From assembly GCA_907163345.1 (NCBI GenBank), contig CAJQUN010001200.1, forward strand, positions 1-64,000: a DNA stretch of 64,000 nt. Reading direction: 5' to 3'. The notes beneath the pieces were generated by a model that was not told the origin of the DNA, did not search any database, and was given only the letters and a program-made list of their open reading frames with translations. This document shows positions 37,215 through 49,021 of this stretch, piece after piece. The position numbers and the translations under genes are program-made. Each line of letters begins with the position of its first letter. Positions within the stretch are counted from its first letter, which is position 1. This DNA comes from Haberlea rhodopensis. Taxonomy: Eukaryota; Streptophyta; Magnoliopsida; Lamiales; Gesneriaceae.

Positions 37215-38049
37215 TGTTTTTTGTAAGTTTATGTTGAACAAAATTTAATTGTAGAAATTATTTGTTTGATTTGTTATTGGTTATTTAACATAATGATACA
37301 AATACATACAATTTATTAGTTGCATGTAATTTACGTGCACCTATAGATTTAAGTTTCACATATAGGTGCATGTCATATACATGCACCAAAAGATTCAAGT
37401 TGAACATGGATAAATGAAAATGTGTATTCTATCGGTGCATGTGATATACATGCACCGGTAGAAACAAAATGTTAATGCATGTTAGTTTACATGCACCTGT
37501 AGACAGATTATTCAAGCATTCCATGTTATATAACTGCAATTAAATGGCTATTGGTCCATGTGATTTCACATGCACCTATTGAAAATGTTGGATAAATGCA
37601 ATTAATGAATTATCGGTGCATGTATATCACATGCACCGATAGAAACAAAATTTTACTTAATGTTTGTGTATTTACATGCATCGTAGTATCATTGTAAAAT
37701 ATATATTCAAGCTCGCATGTATGATAAATGCAACTGATGGTCTGTCGATGCATGTGATTTACATGCACCGATAAAAAACAAATTGAAGAGGTAATGTTAT
37801 TCACATGCACCGGTTGATTCAAGTAGTTCATGTTTGATAAATGCAACTTTGTTTTATTTTAGTGTATTTACATGAATCGTTAGTCTCATTTGGTGAATGC
37901 GAAGGGACACACACAATAAAAATTAAACAAAGAGCACTTGTAGGATTCAATTTTTGTCCAGTTTATCATTAACCAACTAAAACACCAATATGAGTCTGTA
38001 CAGTTATCCAATAACAAAATATATATACAACAAAGTATTAATCGTTGTC
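37215..38049. repeat. Palindrome-rich spacer between the convergent genes
   Basis: No coding sequence. At least seven paired palindromes occur: about 37318, 37360, 37432, 37470, 37551, 37611 and 37741. Half-copies such as TATTTACATGCATCG also occur. They are embedded in a looser repeat containing TTCAAG, then CATGTT, then ATAAATGCAA. As both genes read towards it, this is also their shared terminator region. Confidence 0.8.
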
Positions 38050-38949
38050 TTATACATTTTGGAGGATGACTTTCACCATTTTTGCTCTATACATACTATT
38101 TATATCTACATTTGAATGCTTGGGCAGTTCTTGTCCTCTCATAATTCTTTCCATGTTCATGCAAACAAACACGGCACAGTCTGCCGAGCCACCCTTTTGT
38201 TGCATTGCTTCTTTGAATGTTATGATTTCGTATGTATCTTCACTTGGACTGTAGGTGATGCCTGCTGAAATGGGAGACTCCTGAATGATTTTCTTCATCT
38301 TCTCTTCAACGTAGACTTTCTATATTTTCGAAGAAGTATTGTTATCAACTGGTAATTTTATAAAAAAAGTATTGAATTTTAAAAAATAAGTGTATTTAAA
38401 GTAAACCTTACCAGTAATTTGGCCTTTTCAAAGTAATAATCTGTCTCCCCCTCAATTCGTGGCCTTATTGAATTGTAATGAGTCCAAACTGACTCTTGAA
38501 TATCAAAGACAAGTAGTGTCCAGTGGTATCCTGGTGTTTTTAAGTGGTCTTCTTTGCCTGGGGTGTTTATTGGAAAAACCAAAAACCTATATGACATTGC
38601 CTCTTGTAGGAATTTATCAATGTTGTTTTCTGCTGAGTCTTTGTAGTAGCTTCCTAGTGAGATCAGTGTTGCGTATTGCTGCGAATTTGTATGAAATAAT
38701 TTCATGATAAACGAATATCCAAAGTTGAATGGTATGATTGCACTTTGTTTAATGAGAAAAAAAATATTTAATAGTTGAAGTTTATTACCCAACACATGCT
38801 GTTGAACACATAGGCTATCTTCTTTTTTCCGGTATTGGCAATCTGGTTATTTACAATAATCGCCCAACGGTCAATCATCTGTATGTAATGATCAATCAGT
38901 TTCACAGATATATATAGTAGTTCATGTGCGAGACATACACCTAATATTA

Positions 38950-39420
38950 TGTCGGTGCATGTTTACATGTTTGATAAATGTAAATAATGGTCTACCGGTG
39001 CATGTGAAAACACATGCACCGATACCACAAATTTGATTTGCTACAAGTTATTTACATGCACCGGTTGATTCAATCATCTGTAAGTAATGATCAATCAGTT
39101 TCACAGATATATATAGTAGTTCATGTGCGAGACATACACCTAATGTTATGTCGGTGCATGTATACATGTTTGATAAATGCAACTAATGGTCTACCGTTGC
39201 ATGTGATTTAACATGCACGCATAGAAACTAAATTTTAATTAATGCTTGTGTATTTAAATGCATCGTTAGTAATTATCAAGTAAAATCATCATAAAAGTTT
39301 TATTCAAGCATTGCATGTTATATAAATGTAACTAAAGGTCTATCGGTGCATGTGATTTCACATGCACCGATATAAAAAAAAGTGAATTGGTGCATGTTAT
39401 TTACATGCACCGATTAACCA
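38950..39420. repeat. Palindromes in ULP-like intron 5
   Basis: Paired copies lie at about 38993, 39191, 39341 and 39391. A longer direct repeat of about 180 bp is visible: TCAATCAGTTTCACAGATAT occurs at about 38892 and 39090, each followed by a half-palindrome. Confidence 0.8.
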
Positions 39421-40749
39421 AATGTGAATTAATGTTTTTTTATCAAGTAAAACCATTAGAAAAGTATAATGCAATTGACTTACATCGTTGGCAAGAGGTA
39501 CATCGTGAAGGATTTCAGCAATATCCGATACAAATAGCTTTCTGTTGGTGAATTTGTCTTTCCAGATAAGTCCCCTGCACACAGTTGAAGAGTCAGTGTC
39601 AAGGAAGCGTTGTTTAATTAAATTAGACGTACCATTTTCCATGGTTCTTGTTTATATTCATTATGTAAGCCTTTTCATCTGCTGTTAAGAGCTTCATGGC
39701 AGGCATTGTGGTTTTGAACTTGAGAGGTCCATTATCTTTTTTCGTCTTCCCTTTTTGTTTATTGTCGCTGACGAAATCATCATCTCTCAGCTCTAGATCT
39801 ACGGGATCATTAGTTGTACCTTTGTCTTTCAGACTTTGTAATGATTCCATTTCTGCAAAAATTTTATTTCCCTCTTCGTCGTTTTTCTTGGTCCTCTTTG
39901 CCTTCCTCTTATCAGGGTATGTGTGGTCCAACTCCATTTTTTGCTGCCTGTCCTCCCTTTTCTTGATCCTCTTGACAAGGGATGTTTGTTCTTGCTTTTC
40001 TTTAAGGATCTGTTCTTGTTCTTCATTAATGATGAAGGAGGCAGCTTTGACATTGAGAAGCTCATTTTTCAGTGAATTATTCTCATCATTTACCCTTTCA
40101 AGGTCCGCATAGAGCTGTGTTATGATAGTTTCGAGCTCATCTTTCTTTTTTTCATATCTTCGTAATTGTCTTTAATTTCTTTGATTTGCTCGTCTCTCAT
40201 TAAAAGATTTGTTTTTGTTTCTTCCAGCTGGGCTGTTAGTTCCGCATATTCAAAAAATTGCGGTGTTGGAATTGTTTCTTGCTCATGATCAAAGGAATCA
40301 ACAATGTTCTTCAGTTCTGTTATTTCATTATCCTTTGTCATGAGCTTCGCCTTCAATTCTTCAATCTCTGTTACAAGTACTGCAGCTTGAAGAATATCTT
40401 GTGCTTGTGTGTCATCAAGTTCATTCATTTCTTCAGACAGATTGGCGACATTTTCTTCGTTCTGGGCTGGTTCCTCATCAATAGCTACATCCACCATGTT
40501 GCCCTCCATTTCAATGTATTCATCATTGTATATATTTTCCTCTGTACTTAGTTGCTTCAGTTCCATGAGGACTCCGGCAATGGTGGAGTCCGCTGTTGTC
40601 AAACATTCAGCTGTTTTAATGTTTGAATTCAAATCGGGAAGTTGATATGTCATTGGAGCTTCTGTAGCACAAACAATGGCTTTATTCAGCATTTCATCTT
40701 CTTCAGCAGAAATTTGCAGAGGTTTTTTTACTATCTGCAATTGAATTGT

Positions 40750-41255
40750 TGGAAGTCTAGTTAAATTGCATGCACCAGCATAGTTTCATTGCATGCACCA
40801 GTATAGTTAAATTGCATGAACCTAATGAACTATCGGTGCATGTATATCACATGCATCGATAGAAACAAAATGATAATTAATGCTTGTGTATTTACATGCA
40901 TCGTTAGTACATATCAAGTAAAATCATTATAAAATATATATTCAAGCCTCACATGTTGTATAAAGGCAACTAATGGTCTACCGGTGCATGTGAAATCACA
41001 TGCACCGATAGAAAAAATGTGAATTGAAATGTGTATTTACATGCACCGATTGAATCAAGTTGTTCATGTTTGATAAATGCAACTTTGTTTTATGCTTGTG
41101 TATTTACATGCATCGTTAGTTTGGTTTCAAGTAAAATCATTATCATTATAAAGATTTATTCAAGCATCGCATGTTATATAATTGCATGCACCAGTATCGA
41201 AAAATTGCATGCACCAGAACAAGTTAAATTGCATGCACCAAAATAGTTAAATTGA
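40750..41255. repeat. Palindromes in ULP-like intron 3
   Basis: Paired copies lie at about 40831 and 40979, with several half-sites reading TTGCATGCACCA at 40766, 40790, 41182, 41205 and 41229. Exons 3 and 4 on either side contain none. Confidence 0.8.
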
Positions 41256-42239
41256 ATGTACAAGAAACTTACATAATCACGGGCGAGCTCTTTGATGTCA
41301 ATGTTTTGAATCCTTTTGTAAAAATCCTCAAGATTCCACTTAAGGAACCTTGGGATAAGGTTGGGCTGGACAGGATTTATGAGCTCTGTCCTCTCACATA
41401 ACCAATACTGCAAATTATATAGAATCGATGTTATTATATAAACACGAAGAAATAATTGTTGTTTAAAGATTGATTATAAAGACTTCTTACAGGTAGTAGT
41501 AGAACACAGCCGGAGTGTTTTTCAGAGTCAGGCTGCATCAGGCTGTTTAGCAATGTATTCAATATGTGTTTGGACCAGTCGTAGCTGCAAATCATGTCCA
41601 GATCCTCAACAACCGATGTGTACGCCCATGGAATGTTTGATGATTTTGTTGATATGAAAAAGGCTGCAAGAATGTATAGGGTCACCAAACGAGTAACGTC
41701 ATTGACATCAGTATCAATGTTGCTTTGTGCCTTTATTTTCAATTTTTTGTAGATTAAACTCTTGCTCATCCTTATGTCTTTTTTATCTCCTTTCTTTTCT
41801 GGAAAGCATCTATATAAGAATTCCATACGTTCGTAATCCTGAAGCTGCATATCAATGTCTTCTTTACCATCTCTTATTCCAAAGAGTATACGCACATCAT
41901 TTGTCCTGATTTTCATTGTATATGATCCGAATGTGAAATCTTGAGTATTTCTGTTGAAGCAGCCAATGATGTCTTTTATTAATATGTCACGCTTTTTGCA
42001 ATAATCGAGGACAATTGTGTTGGAAAAAATGGAGTTCAGTAAAGGCCAGAACGGTGTCTTCATTAACACTCTGATGTGAACTTGACTGAGTTCAAGTGCC
42101 TTTATCTCTGTTATAACTGCATGTAGGTTGGCCCGATATGTAGTTTGTTTATTCCATCTTTTTGTAATTTCTTCTGAGCTTGGTGATGATGTAGGTGTAA
42201 CTGAGAGAAAATTATATGTTAGTTAAAAAACTAAAACAA

Positions 42240-43325
42240 TGAATTTAATAAATTGACTTATTCGGTGCATGTAGATAGCCCGTAGGTGCATGTAGGTACA
42301 ATTGGTGCATGTAAAGAATTTCCGGTGCATGTATATCACATGCACCGATAGAAGCAAATGTCAAATATTTACATGTTGGATAAATGCAATGTTTTATAAT
42401 AGTGCATGTCGGTGCATGTATGTACAATTGGTGCATGTAAATAATTATCGGTGCATGTATATGACATGCACCGATAGAAAACAACTGAGGATGTAAAGAA
42501 CTTCCGGTGCATGTATATCACATGCACCAATAGAAGCAAATGTCAAATATTTACATGTTGGATAAATGCAATGTTTTATAATAGTGCATGTCGGTGCATG
42601 TATGTACAATTGGTGAATGTAAATAATTATCGGTGCATGTATATGACATGCACCGATAGAAAACAACTGAGGATGTAAAGAACTTCCGGTGCATGTATAT
42701 CACATGCACCGATAGAAACAAATGTCAAATATTTACATGTTGGATAAATGCAATGTTTTATAACAGTGCATGTCGGTGCATGTATGTACAATTGGTGCAT
42801 GTAAAGAACTATCGGTGCATTTATATGACATGCACCGATAGAAACAAATTTATAAAATATTTACATGTTATATATGAATGCAATGTTTTATATCGGTGCA
42901 TGTATAATACACATGCACCGATATAAAACATTTGTGAATTTATGATTGTGTATTTACATACATCGATAGTTCATATCAAATTACAAAGTAAAATCAATAT
43001 AAAAGATTTATTCAAGCATAATATGTGGATAAATGCACTAATGGTATACCGGTGCATGTGAAATCACATGCACCGAAAGGAAAAATGTGAATTGGTGCAC
43101 CGATACATTCAAGTAGTTCATGTTGGATAAATGCAACTGGTTATTCGGTGCGTGTATTATACACATGCACCAATAGAAACAAAAAACTAAAAAGATGTTC
43201 CATTGGTGTCAATTTGTTCATCATTGTTAATACAAAAAATTGAGATTTTAAAAAGTGGTGTATGTAATATAAATGCAAGATAAGAGTCCATCGGTGCATG
43301 TTAATTACATGCACCGATAGACTTA
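42240..43325. repeat. Palindrome cluster and 180-bp tandem repeat, intron 1
   Basis: Ten paired palindromes occur (about 42320, 42447, 42503, 42629, 42685, 42811, 42892, 43048, 43142 and 43291). The first six form three tandem units of about 180 bp (starts near 42317, 42498 and 42680). Each unit contains TCAAATATTTACATGTTGG, then GTGCATGTATGTACAATTGG, with two palindromes per unit. Frames at 42245-42926 are this repeat read through. Confidence 0.85.
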
Positions 43326-43921
43326 TGTTAATTAAGAATACAAAAATTACAAACATTTGTAAATGCGGTGTTAATAAGGTCTTCAATAGTACTCATGCAT
43401 TGTAGACACAAGAACTTACAGTAACAAACAAATAGTTTAATATGTGGAAACCCTAGATTAATGATTAAGAAATAGTTTAATATGTGTAAACCCTAGATGA
43501 TTACCAGATTTTGGAGCACATTTTTTCTTTCCCTTGATGTTTGTTGGTGGTTTGGTTTGAGGAATCTTCTTTGATTTTGGAGCCATTTTAGGTTTCCGCC
43601 TCAGAAGGTTTGGCAAAATTACAGTAATTTACTTGTACGATTTCGATTAAAATTTTTGAAAACTTGTAGGATTCTTTGAACGATATCGAGGAAAATGTTG
43701 GAGGAATGATTGGAAAATTTTTTAGCGTTGAAGAAGAAGAAGAGGCGCGATGATTGTAATAATGCAGAGTGTTTTCGACGTTGAATGTAAGGAAGAAGAC
43801 GAGGGTAATTTAGTAATTTGCGATCAATCGGACTTAAATGAAAGGCAAATTTGGTGGACTGGGCCGAAAAAACTCTTATTATCTGATACCGGCCCGAAAT
43901 TTTCCCTTATAATAATTAAAA

Positions 43922-44846
43922 GGGTAAAAGTATAAAACCCATTGTATTATAGTAAATAAATACGAAACTTTCATATGTTAACAAAATGGGCAAAAAAACC
44001 CTATTTTTTTTAAGTTCGACATGAAACCCCCTTGCGTTATAGTAAATATAGACGAAACCCCCTTTTGTTAACAAAATAGGCAAAAACTCTTATGTTTTCT
44101 TAAATTCGGCATGAAACCCCTATATGTTATAAAAAAAATACAAAGAATCCCCTCTTTTTTTTTGAAACCTTGCCCAAAACCCCCCCCCCCCCCCCCGTAT
44201 TAAACAAAATAGGCAAAAACCCTATATTTTCGTAAATCATGCACAAAACCCTCTCGATTGTCTAATATGCTCTCCAATTTTTACGCATCTATATTATTTT
44301 CTTCTTTCTATAATGATTTGTTCATTTAGTTTTAAAACGAACAATATTCAAAATTTTAAAGTGAATAATTTTTGTAGTATAATTTTAAAATAGATTATGA
44401 ATAATATTCTGAATTTTTCTATAAATATAGAAAAATTATGTATTGTTCGTTTTAAAACTAAAAGAACAAATCATTACAGAAAACAAAAAAACTAATGTAC
44501 ATGCGAAAAAATTAAAGAGCATATTAGACAATCGAAAGGGTTTTGTGCATGATTTACGAAAATAGAAGATTTTTTGCCTATTTTGTTTAACACGGGGTTT
44601 CGTGCAATGTTTCAAAAAAAATAGAGGGTGTTTTTGCATTTTTTTTATAACACATGGGGTTTCATACCAAGTTTAAGAAAACATAGGATTTTTTTGCCTA
44701 TTTTGTTAACGCAATGAAGTTTCGTGCATATCTATTATAACACAGGGGAGTTTAAGAAAACACTAGGTTTTTTTGCCTATTTCTTTAACACATTGGAGTT
44801 TCGTGCATATTTACTATAACACATGATGGTTTTATGTTTTTTACCC
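43922..44846. mobile_element. Second foldback element
   Basis: The two halves are imperfect inverted repeats. The left starts GGGTAAAAGTATAAAACCC and the right ends in the inverse of GGGTAAAAAACATAAAACC. The flanks TAATTAAAA (43913-43921) and TATTTAAAA (44847-44855) agree in eight of nine bases, a likely MULE-type duplication. Each arm is itself built of about 75-90 bp units containing GTTAACAAAATAGGCAAAAA. A run of about 18 C lies near 44180. There is no coding sequence. It sits directly beside the right end of the ULP-carrying MULE. Confidence 0.75.
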
Positions 44847-44945
44847 TATTTAAAAATATTGTTGGTTTTTTACAGGGTAAATTTGATATATAATTATGTT
44901 GTAAGTTCCAAGTATTCCTTTGTATATATTTTTGGGTATGTAGAC

Positions 44946-45601
44946 TGATGTGATCCGTTATTTTACGTGTTCGGTAGAATTAAGTGTTTACGAAAAATAA
45001 AAGAAAGACACCAATATTTTTACGTGGAAAACCTTCAAAATGAGGGAAAAACCACGGGACCTAGTCCAGTATAAATTTTCCACTATAAACGATGATATTT
45101 TTACAATATATTTGTACAAGAAATGAATAGAAAATAAATCAAAGGAAACCATTCTTCTCTCTTTTAATGGCCAAGAGATCCCTCTGTCACTCAAGAGCCG
45201 AGAGGTCCTAGAGCTCCTCTCCCATGACCATCAAGATAAAGAAAAATATGTCCCCCTGCTTAGCCCCCTAATTAAGCCAACCCATTTAGCCACTAATTAA
45301 GCCAACTAAACCCCCTAACTCTCGGCCACAAATCCCTCCACTCTAACATAATTCTCCCCTAATTGCTCTACTGCCCCACCGTTTCGCAACCTTAATTGCC
45401 CCCACTAATAGCCATTAACTGCTCCATCATGTCCGGGAAATCTGGGTTGATTAACCGATATGACCGGGTCTTATGCCGCTGTTTGACCACGTGGGACCGA
45501 GCAGAGTATCATCATCTTCGGGAATTTTCCTTGTTTGGGCACTTTCTTATTCGGCAATGATTTTACGCGATGTGGTATAATTTCCCCACCACATCACATC
45601 A
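44946..45601 (-). repeat. LTR of an unclassified retrotransposon
   Basis: It starts TGATGTGATCC and ends CACATCACATCA, a terminal inverted repeat with TG/CA. The minus-strand purine tract lies next to it at 45602-45612, so this is the 3' LTR of a minus-strand element extending right. A partner LTR is not found in the window. Confidence 0.65.
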
Positions 45602-46520
45602 CCCCCTTGAAGTAAAGCAAGATGAGCGAAGTCGAGATCTTGGTTTATATACAACGGGTAAAATGACAGTTGTCGTTTTAATGTATTTTTCGGAACTTTT
45701 GAATTGAGGGTTGAATCTATCCAATAAAAAACACCCGAGCAAATAAAGCTCAACTAATTTTCGAGATATAATAGTTATCACAAGCAAATAAAGCTCGGGT
45801 TGAAACAAGAAATATCTTGAGCAATCAAAGACTGAGCACATAAAACTAGTACGATATAACCGAGTTCCAGAGATAATAGATAAGCATCCCAGGAAAATAA
45901 AATAAGTCCAAACTCCAGTATAAGAAATATTCAGGGAAAATAAAGCTCGTCCTAGGTACAAAAAAAACAATACATTCGAGCTCATCAAATACCCCACTGA
46001 ATAACCATCCAGAATTTCTGAAACACAAATAAAGAATCCCTCCAGAGCACCGAACATAAAAAATATCCCGAGCTCGCCTGTAATAATAAATATCCTGAGC
46101 GAGTAGAGCTCGTCTGAATTCTAGAAGCATCTGAGCAAATAATACTCATCCAAAGCATCAATTTCCCAAAATAATAAAGTGTCAATAATATGCATCTATC
46201 CGAGCAAATAAAGCTCGTTTGAAATAATAAGTATCTCGAAATAATGAATATAACCGAGCTCAGGGAAAAGACATCCCGAGCAGATAAAATATGCCCGAGC
46301 TCGAGGAAAAATATACCGAGCAGACAAATATATCCAGGCTCAAGGGAAAAATATCCTGAGCGGATAAGATATGATTGGGGCTGAAGGGAAAAGATCCCGA
46401 ACATAATAACTTATGCAATTTTAGGTTTAATCATGGACCAACATCCTGATCTCATGAATAAACTAACAAAATACCGAACATGCTCGCAACCCCGAGCACA
46501 ATCACTTATAATCTTTAAGT

Positions 46521-47078
46521 TTAAACGTGGACCAATCATCCCGATCCCACGAGTAAACGATGGTAAATTGAAGTTTAAACGTGGACCAAACATCTCGATC
46601 CCACGAGTAAAACGAACAGGCTCTCTACCCTGAGCACAATAACATTCATAATTTTAAGGTTAAACGTGGACCAATCATCACGATCCCACGAGTAAACAAT
46701 GGTAAATTTATGTTTAAACGTGGATCAAATATCCCGATCCCACGAGTAAACCGAGCATGCTCGCTACCCCGAGCACAATAACATTCATAATTTTAAGTTT
46801 TAACGTGGACCAATCATCCCGATCCCACGAAAAAACGATGGTAAATTTATGTTTAAACGTGGACCAAACATCCCGATCCCACGAGTAAACCGAACAGGCT
46901 CACTACCCCGAGCACAATAACATTCATAATTTTAAGTTTAAACGTGGACCAATCATCCCGATCCCACAAGTAAACAACGGTAAATTTATGTTTAAGCGTG
47001 GACCAAACATCCCGATCCCACGAGTAAACCGAACAGGCTCGCTACCCCCAACACAATCCTCAGTCACATTTTAGGTTC
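46521..47078. repeat. 139-bp tandem array
   Basis: Units start near 46521, 46661, 46800 and 46939. Each carries two variants of AAACGTGGACCAATCATCCC followed by GATCCCACGAGTAAA and a CCCCGAGCACAATAACATTC segment. Confidence 0.85.
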
Positions 47079-47500
47079 AAATACAGACCAAACATCCCGA
47101 TCTTGTAATTAACCCGCCAACAACGAACAATAAATAAAATAAGCTCGATACCCGGGCAACAATCAATCCGTCACATTTTAAGTTCAAATAAGACCAAACA
47201 TTCCGATCTTGTATTTAACCCGCCAACAACGAACATATCCCAAATATCCCGAACAACCATAGAACGTATCCGAACATCCCGAGCACCAAAATGAGTAACG
47301 TTTTAGGTTCAAATAAGGACCAAACATCCCGATCCCGTATTTAACCCGCCAACAACGGACAATAAATAAAATATCCTGAACAATAGATAGTACTTGAACA
47401 TCCCAAGCACCAATAAAACATACTCGAACATTCCGAGTATTAACAAACATGCTCGAATCTTCCGAGCTTCTAGATAATAGGGTCTTTTTGCTAGATTGCA

Positions 47501-47690
47501 CGCCCGAGCTCGATGTAATAGGGCTTTACAGCGAGATGGCACGCCCGAGCTCGATGTAATAGGGCCTTGCTGCCAGATGGCACGCCCAAGCTCGATGTAA
47601 TAGGGCCTTACTACCAGATGGCACGCCCGAGCTCGATAAAATGGGTCTTACTGCTAGATTGCATGCCCGAACTATTGTGCACTAAGGTTG
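47501..47690. repeat. 41-bp tandem array
   Basis: Five units start near 47501, 47542, 47583, 47624 and 47664, with CGCCCGAGCTCGATGTAATA and then AGATGGCA. The last unit is degraded. Confidence 0.85.
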
Positions 47691-49013
47691 ACCTGAAATA
47701 ATTCAACACACAATGCATATATAGGAATTTAATGTAACAGTTGGGAAGATATAACCGTAAATCGGGCATGTAGAGTGAACACCAGAGTCAATGTCAACTG
47801 TTAGGTTGGATACGTCATGAGCTTGGCAACGATGAGATAGAGGCCGATGACCTAATGTCCCATACAACTTCTTTCTATTTCACTTTGTCAACTTCATCTG
47901 CTGACGAAATTCACTCAATTTGAGTTAAGTAATAGTAAAATGCTAAATTACGAATTTCATAATTAGCAAATTGAGGTATCACTCAATTTTTCCACCTAAT
48001 CTATGTACTGATATTTTGCTATAGCATTGCTCATGTGGAATTATCAAATAATTCTAGCACTATAATAAAAAAATGAAACTTATCTTTAAAGTTGTCCACC
48101 GCCAAAAGATGTTTCAGGAGCTGCACATTCATTTTGGTGAGAAATGTGCATGCCACAAGCTTGGATAAGAACAAGCAGGATGCATGTGTCCCTACATACT
48201 GCCACTTCCATAGCTCAAATAAATTATTGCAACAAAACTCCCGTCCTTGGAATCCATAACTCCGTCATTTATCTCGACTTTCTCTTGCTGGACCAAGAAC
48301 ATCTCCAAATTTCTTTTCACTCCTCAATTTCACCACCCGCTGCCGGCATGGGCAGATTTCCTCGTGCAAGTTGTTGCTTCTCTATGTTTCTTTCTGGGTG
48401 TGAGGCTTAGCAAGGAGTAAGGTAACTAAAATGGACGATGTTGTATTTTAAATTACACATAAGATAAATGTTATAACTGTATTTTCCAATTAAGATATAA
48501 TGTAAAAATTAAAGAATATTATTTTCCAAAAGTATGGATGTTAAATATCTAGTTAATCCGCACGTATGTGTACAATAAAATTTATTAGTGCTTACATTAC
48601 AAACATGGATAATTATTTCACCCCAAACAATTTTTCTCCCAATAATTACAGTATCTTGCAACAAATGGGAATCCAACATGTGACATTGACTCTTATACAA
48701 ATTTTAGGATCAAGCGATGTCGCTTTACCAAAAACTATAGCTTGTGATAACTATGCAACTCTAATATTTAAACTGTATAGCAGCTCAAACGACACGCTTT
48801 GATCGCTATTCGAGCATAGGCAATTATTTTACTCTAACAACATGCTTCTAATAACCTAAAACGGGGAAATGAGTCTCCTGCTACATCCAACAAATATGAA
48901 CTCATCCATCCAAATCAAATTTGAACATTCCTTACGTCAAGTTGAACTCATCCCATAAAAGGGGAAACGCTAAGATGCGCCGCTGGATAGCGTAATCGGG
49001 GTATGATGTGGAA
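47691..49013. other. Intergenic stretch
   Basis: I recognise no gene. The 88-codon frame at 48144-48410 and the minus-strand frames overlapping it resemble no family known to me. The rest is AT-rich. Confidence 0.4.
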
Positions 49014-49021
49014 CATTTGGA

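Larger units (their letters stand above)
38050..43586 (-). pseudogene. Captured ULP-like (C48 protease) gene
   Basis: Eight exons on the minus strand: 43505-43586, 41491-42200, 41273-41407, 39633-40734, 39484-39574, 38789-38878, 38412-38678 and 38050-38319. Exon 1 is a lysine-rich start (MAPKSKKIPQTKPP). Exons 2-3 encode a domain of the kind found N-terminal to ULP in plant transposon genes (CFNRNTQDFTFGSYTMKI and VTRLVTLYILAAFF). Exon 4 is a long glutamate-rich coiled coil. The last two exons form the Ulp1 core, with the His of GYHWTLLVFD, the Asn of THYNSIRP in the acidic position, the Gln of MQQKGG and the Cys of ADCAVFVC. The family removes SUMO-type modifiers; activity here is not shown. 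A frameshift in an A-run near 40147 breaks exon 4. All other joins keep frame, and palindromes lie only in introns 1, 3 and 5. Confidence 0.75.
34178..43905. mobile_element. MULE with captured ULP-like gene (Kaonashi-like)
   Basis: The element carries a mudrA-type transposase (plus, 34550-37214) and a convergent Ulp1-protease-like gene (minus, 38050-43586), the layout described for Kaonashi/ULP-carrying MULEs. The outer sequences are inverted relatives: left AAGAGGAAATTAC and right (inverted) AAGGGAAAATTTC. Both ends then contain a TAAGTCC motif and, further in, ATTACTAAATTACCC. The terminal similarity spans about 120-170 bp but is degenerate, and I could not resolve the target duplication. 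About 28 copies of a palindrome occur only within this element. Confidence 0.75.
45602..47690 (-). mobile_element. Retroelement interior made of minisatellites
   Basis: No gag or pol motif is visible in any frame. The interior is dominated by degenerate repeats containing CCGAGC and GAGCAAATAAAGCTCG (45700-46400), then an array of about 139 bp (46521-47078), then irregular CCCGAACATCCCGAGCACC units, then a 41-bp array (47501-47690). Tandem repeats next to the 3' LTR are known from several Ty3/Gypsy lineages. The right end is undefined, so this may be a truncated element. Open frames here are repeat products. Confidence 0.5.

Noticed and set aside
42245..42926. Frames with repeated HAPI/CTD peptide units
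   Set aside because: They are palindromes and 180-bp repeats in an intron, present on both strands.
34866..43325. Possible CRISPR array (many short palindromic repeats)
   Set aside because: The repeats are irregularly spaced, spacers are not of uniform length, they sit in plant introns, and no Cas gene is present.
45547..46404. Several hydrophobic frames up to 152 codons, minus strand
   Set aside because: They overlap each other in different frames over low-complexity repeat sequence, with no family motifs.
48144..48410. 88-codon plus frame
   Set aside because: No recognisable domain; the overlapping opposite frame is equally long.
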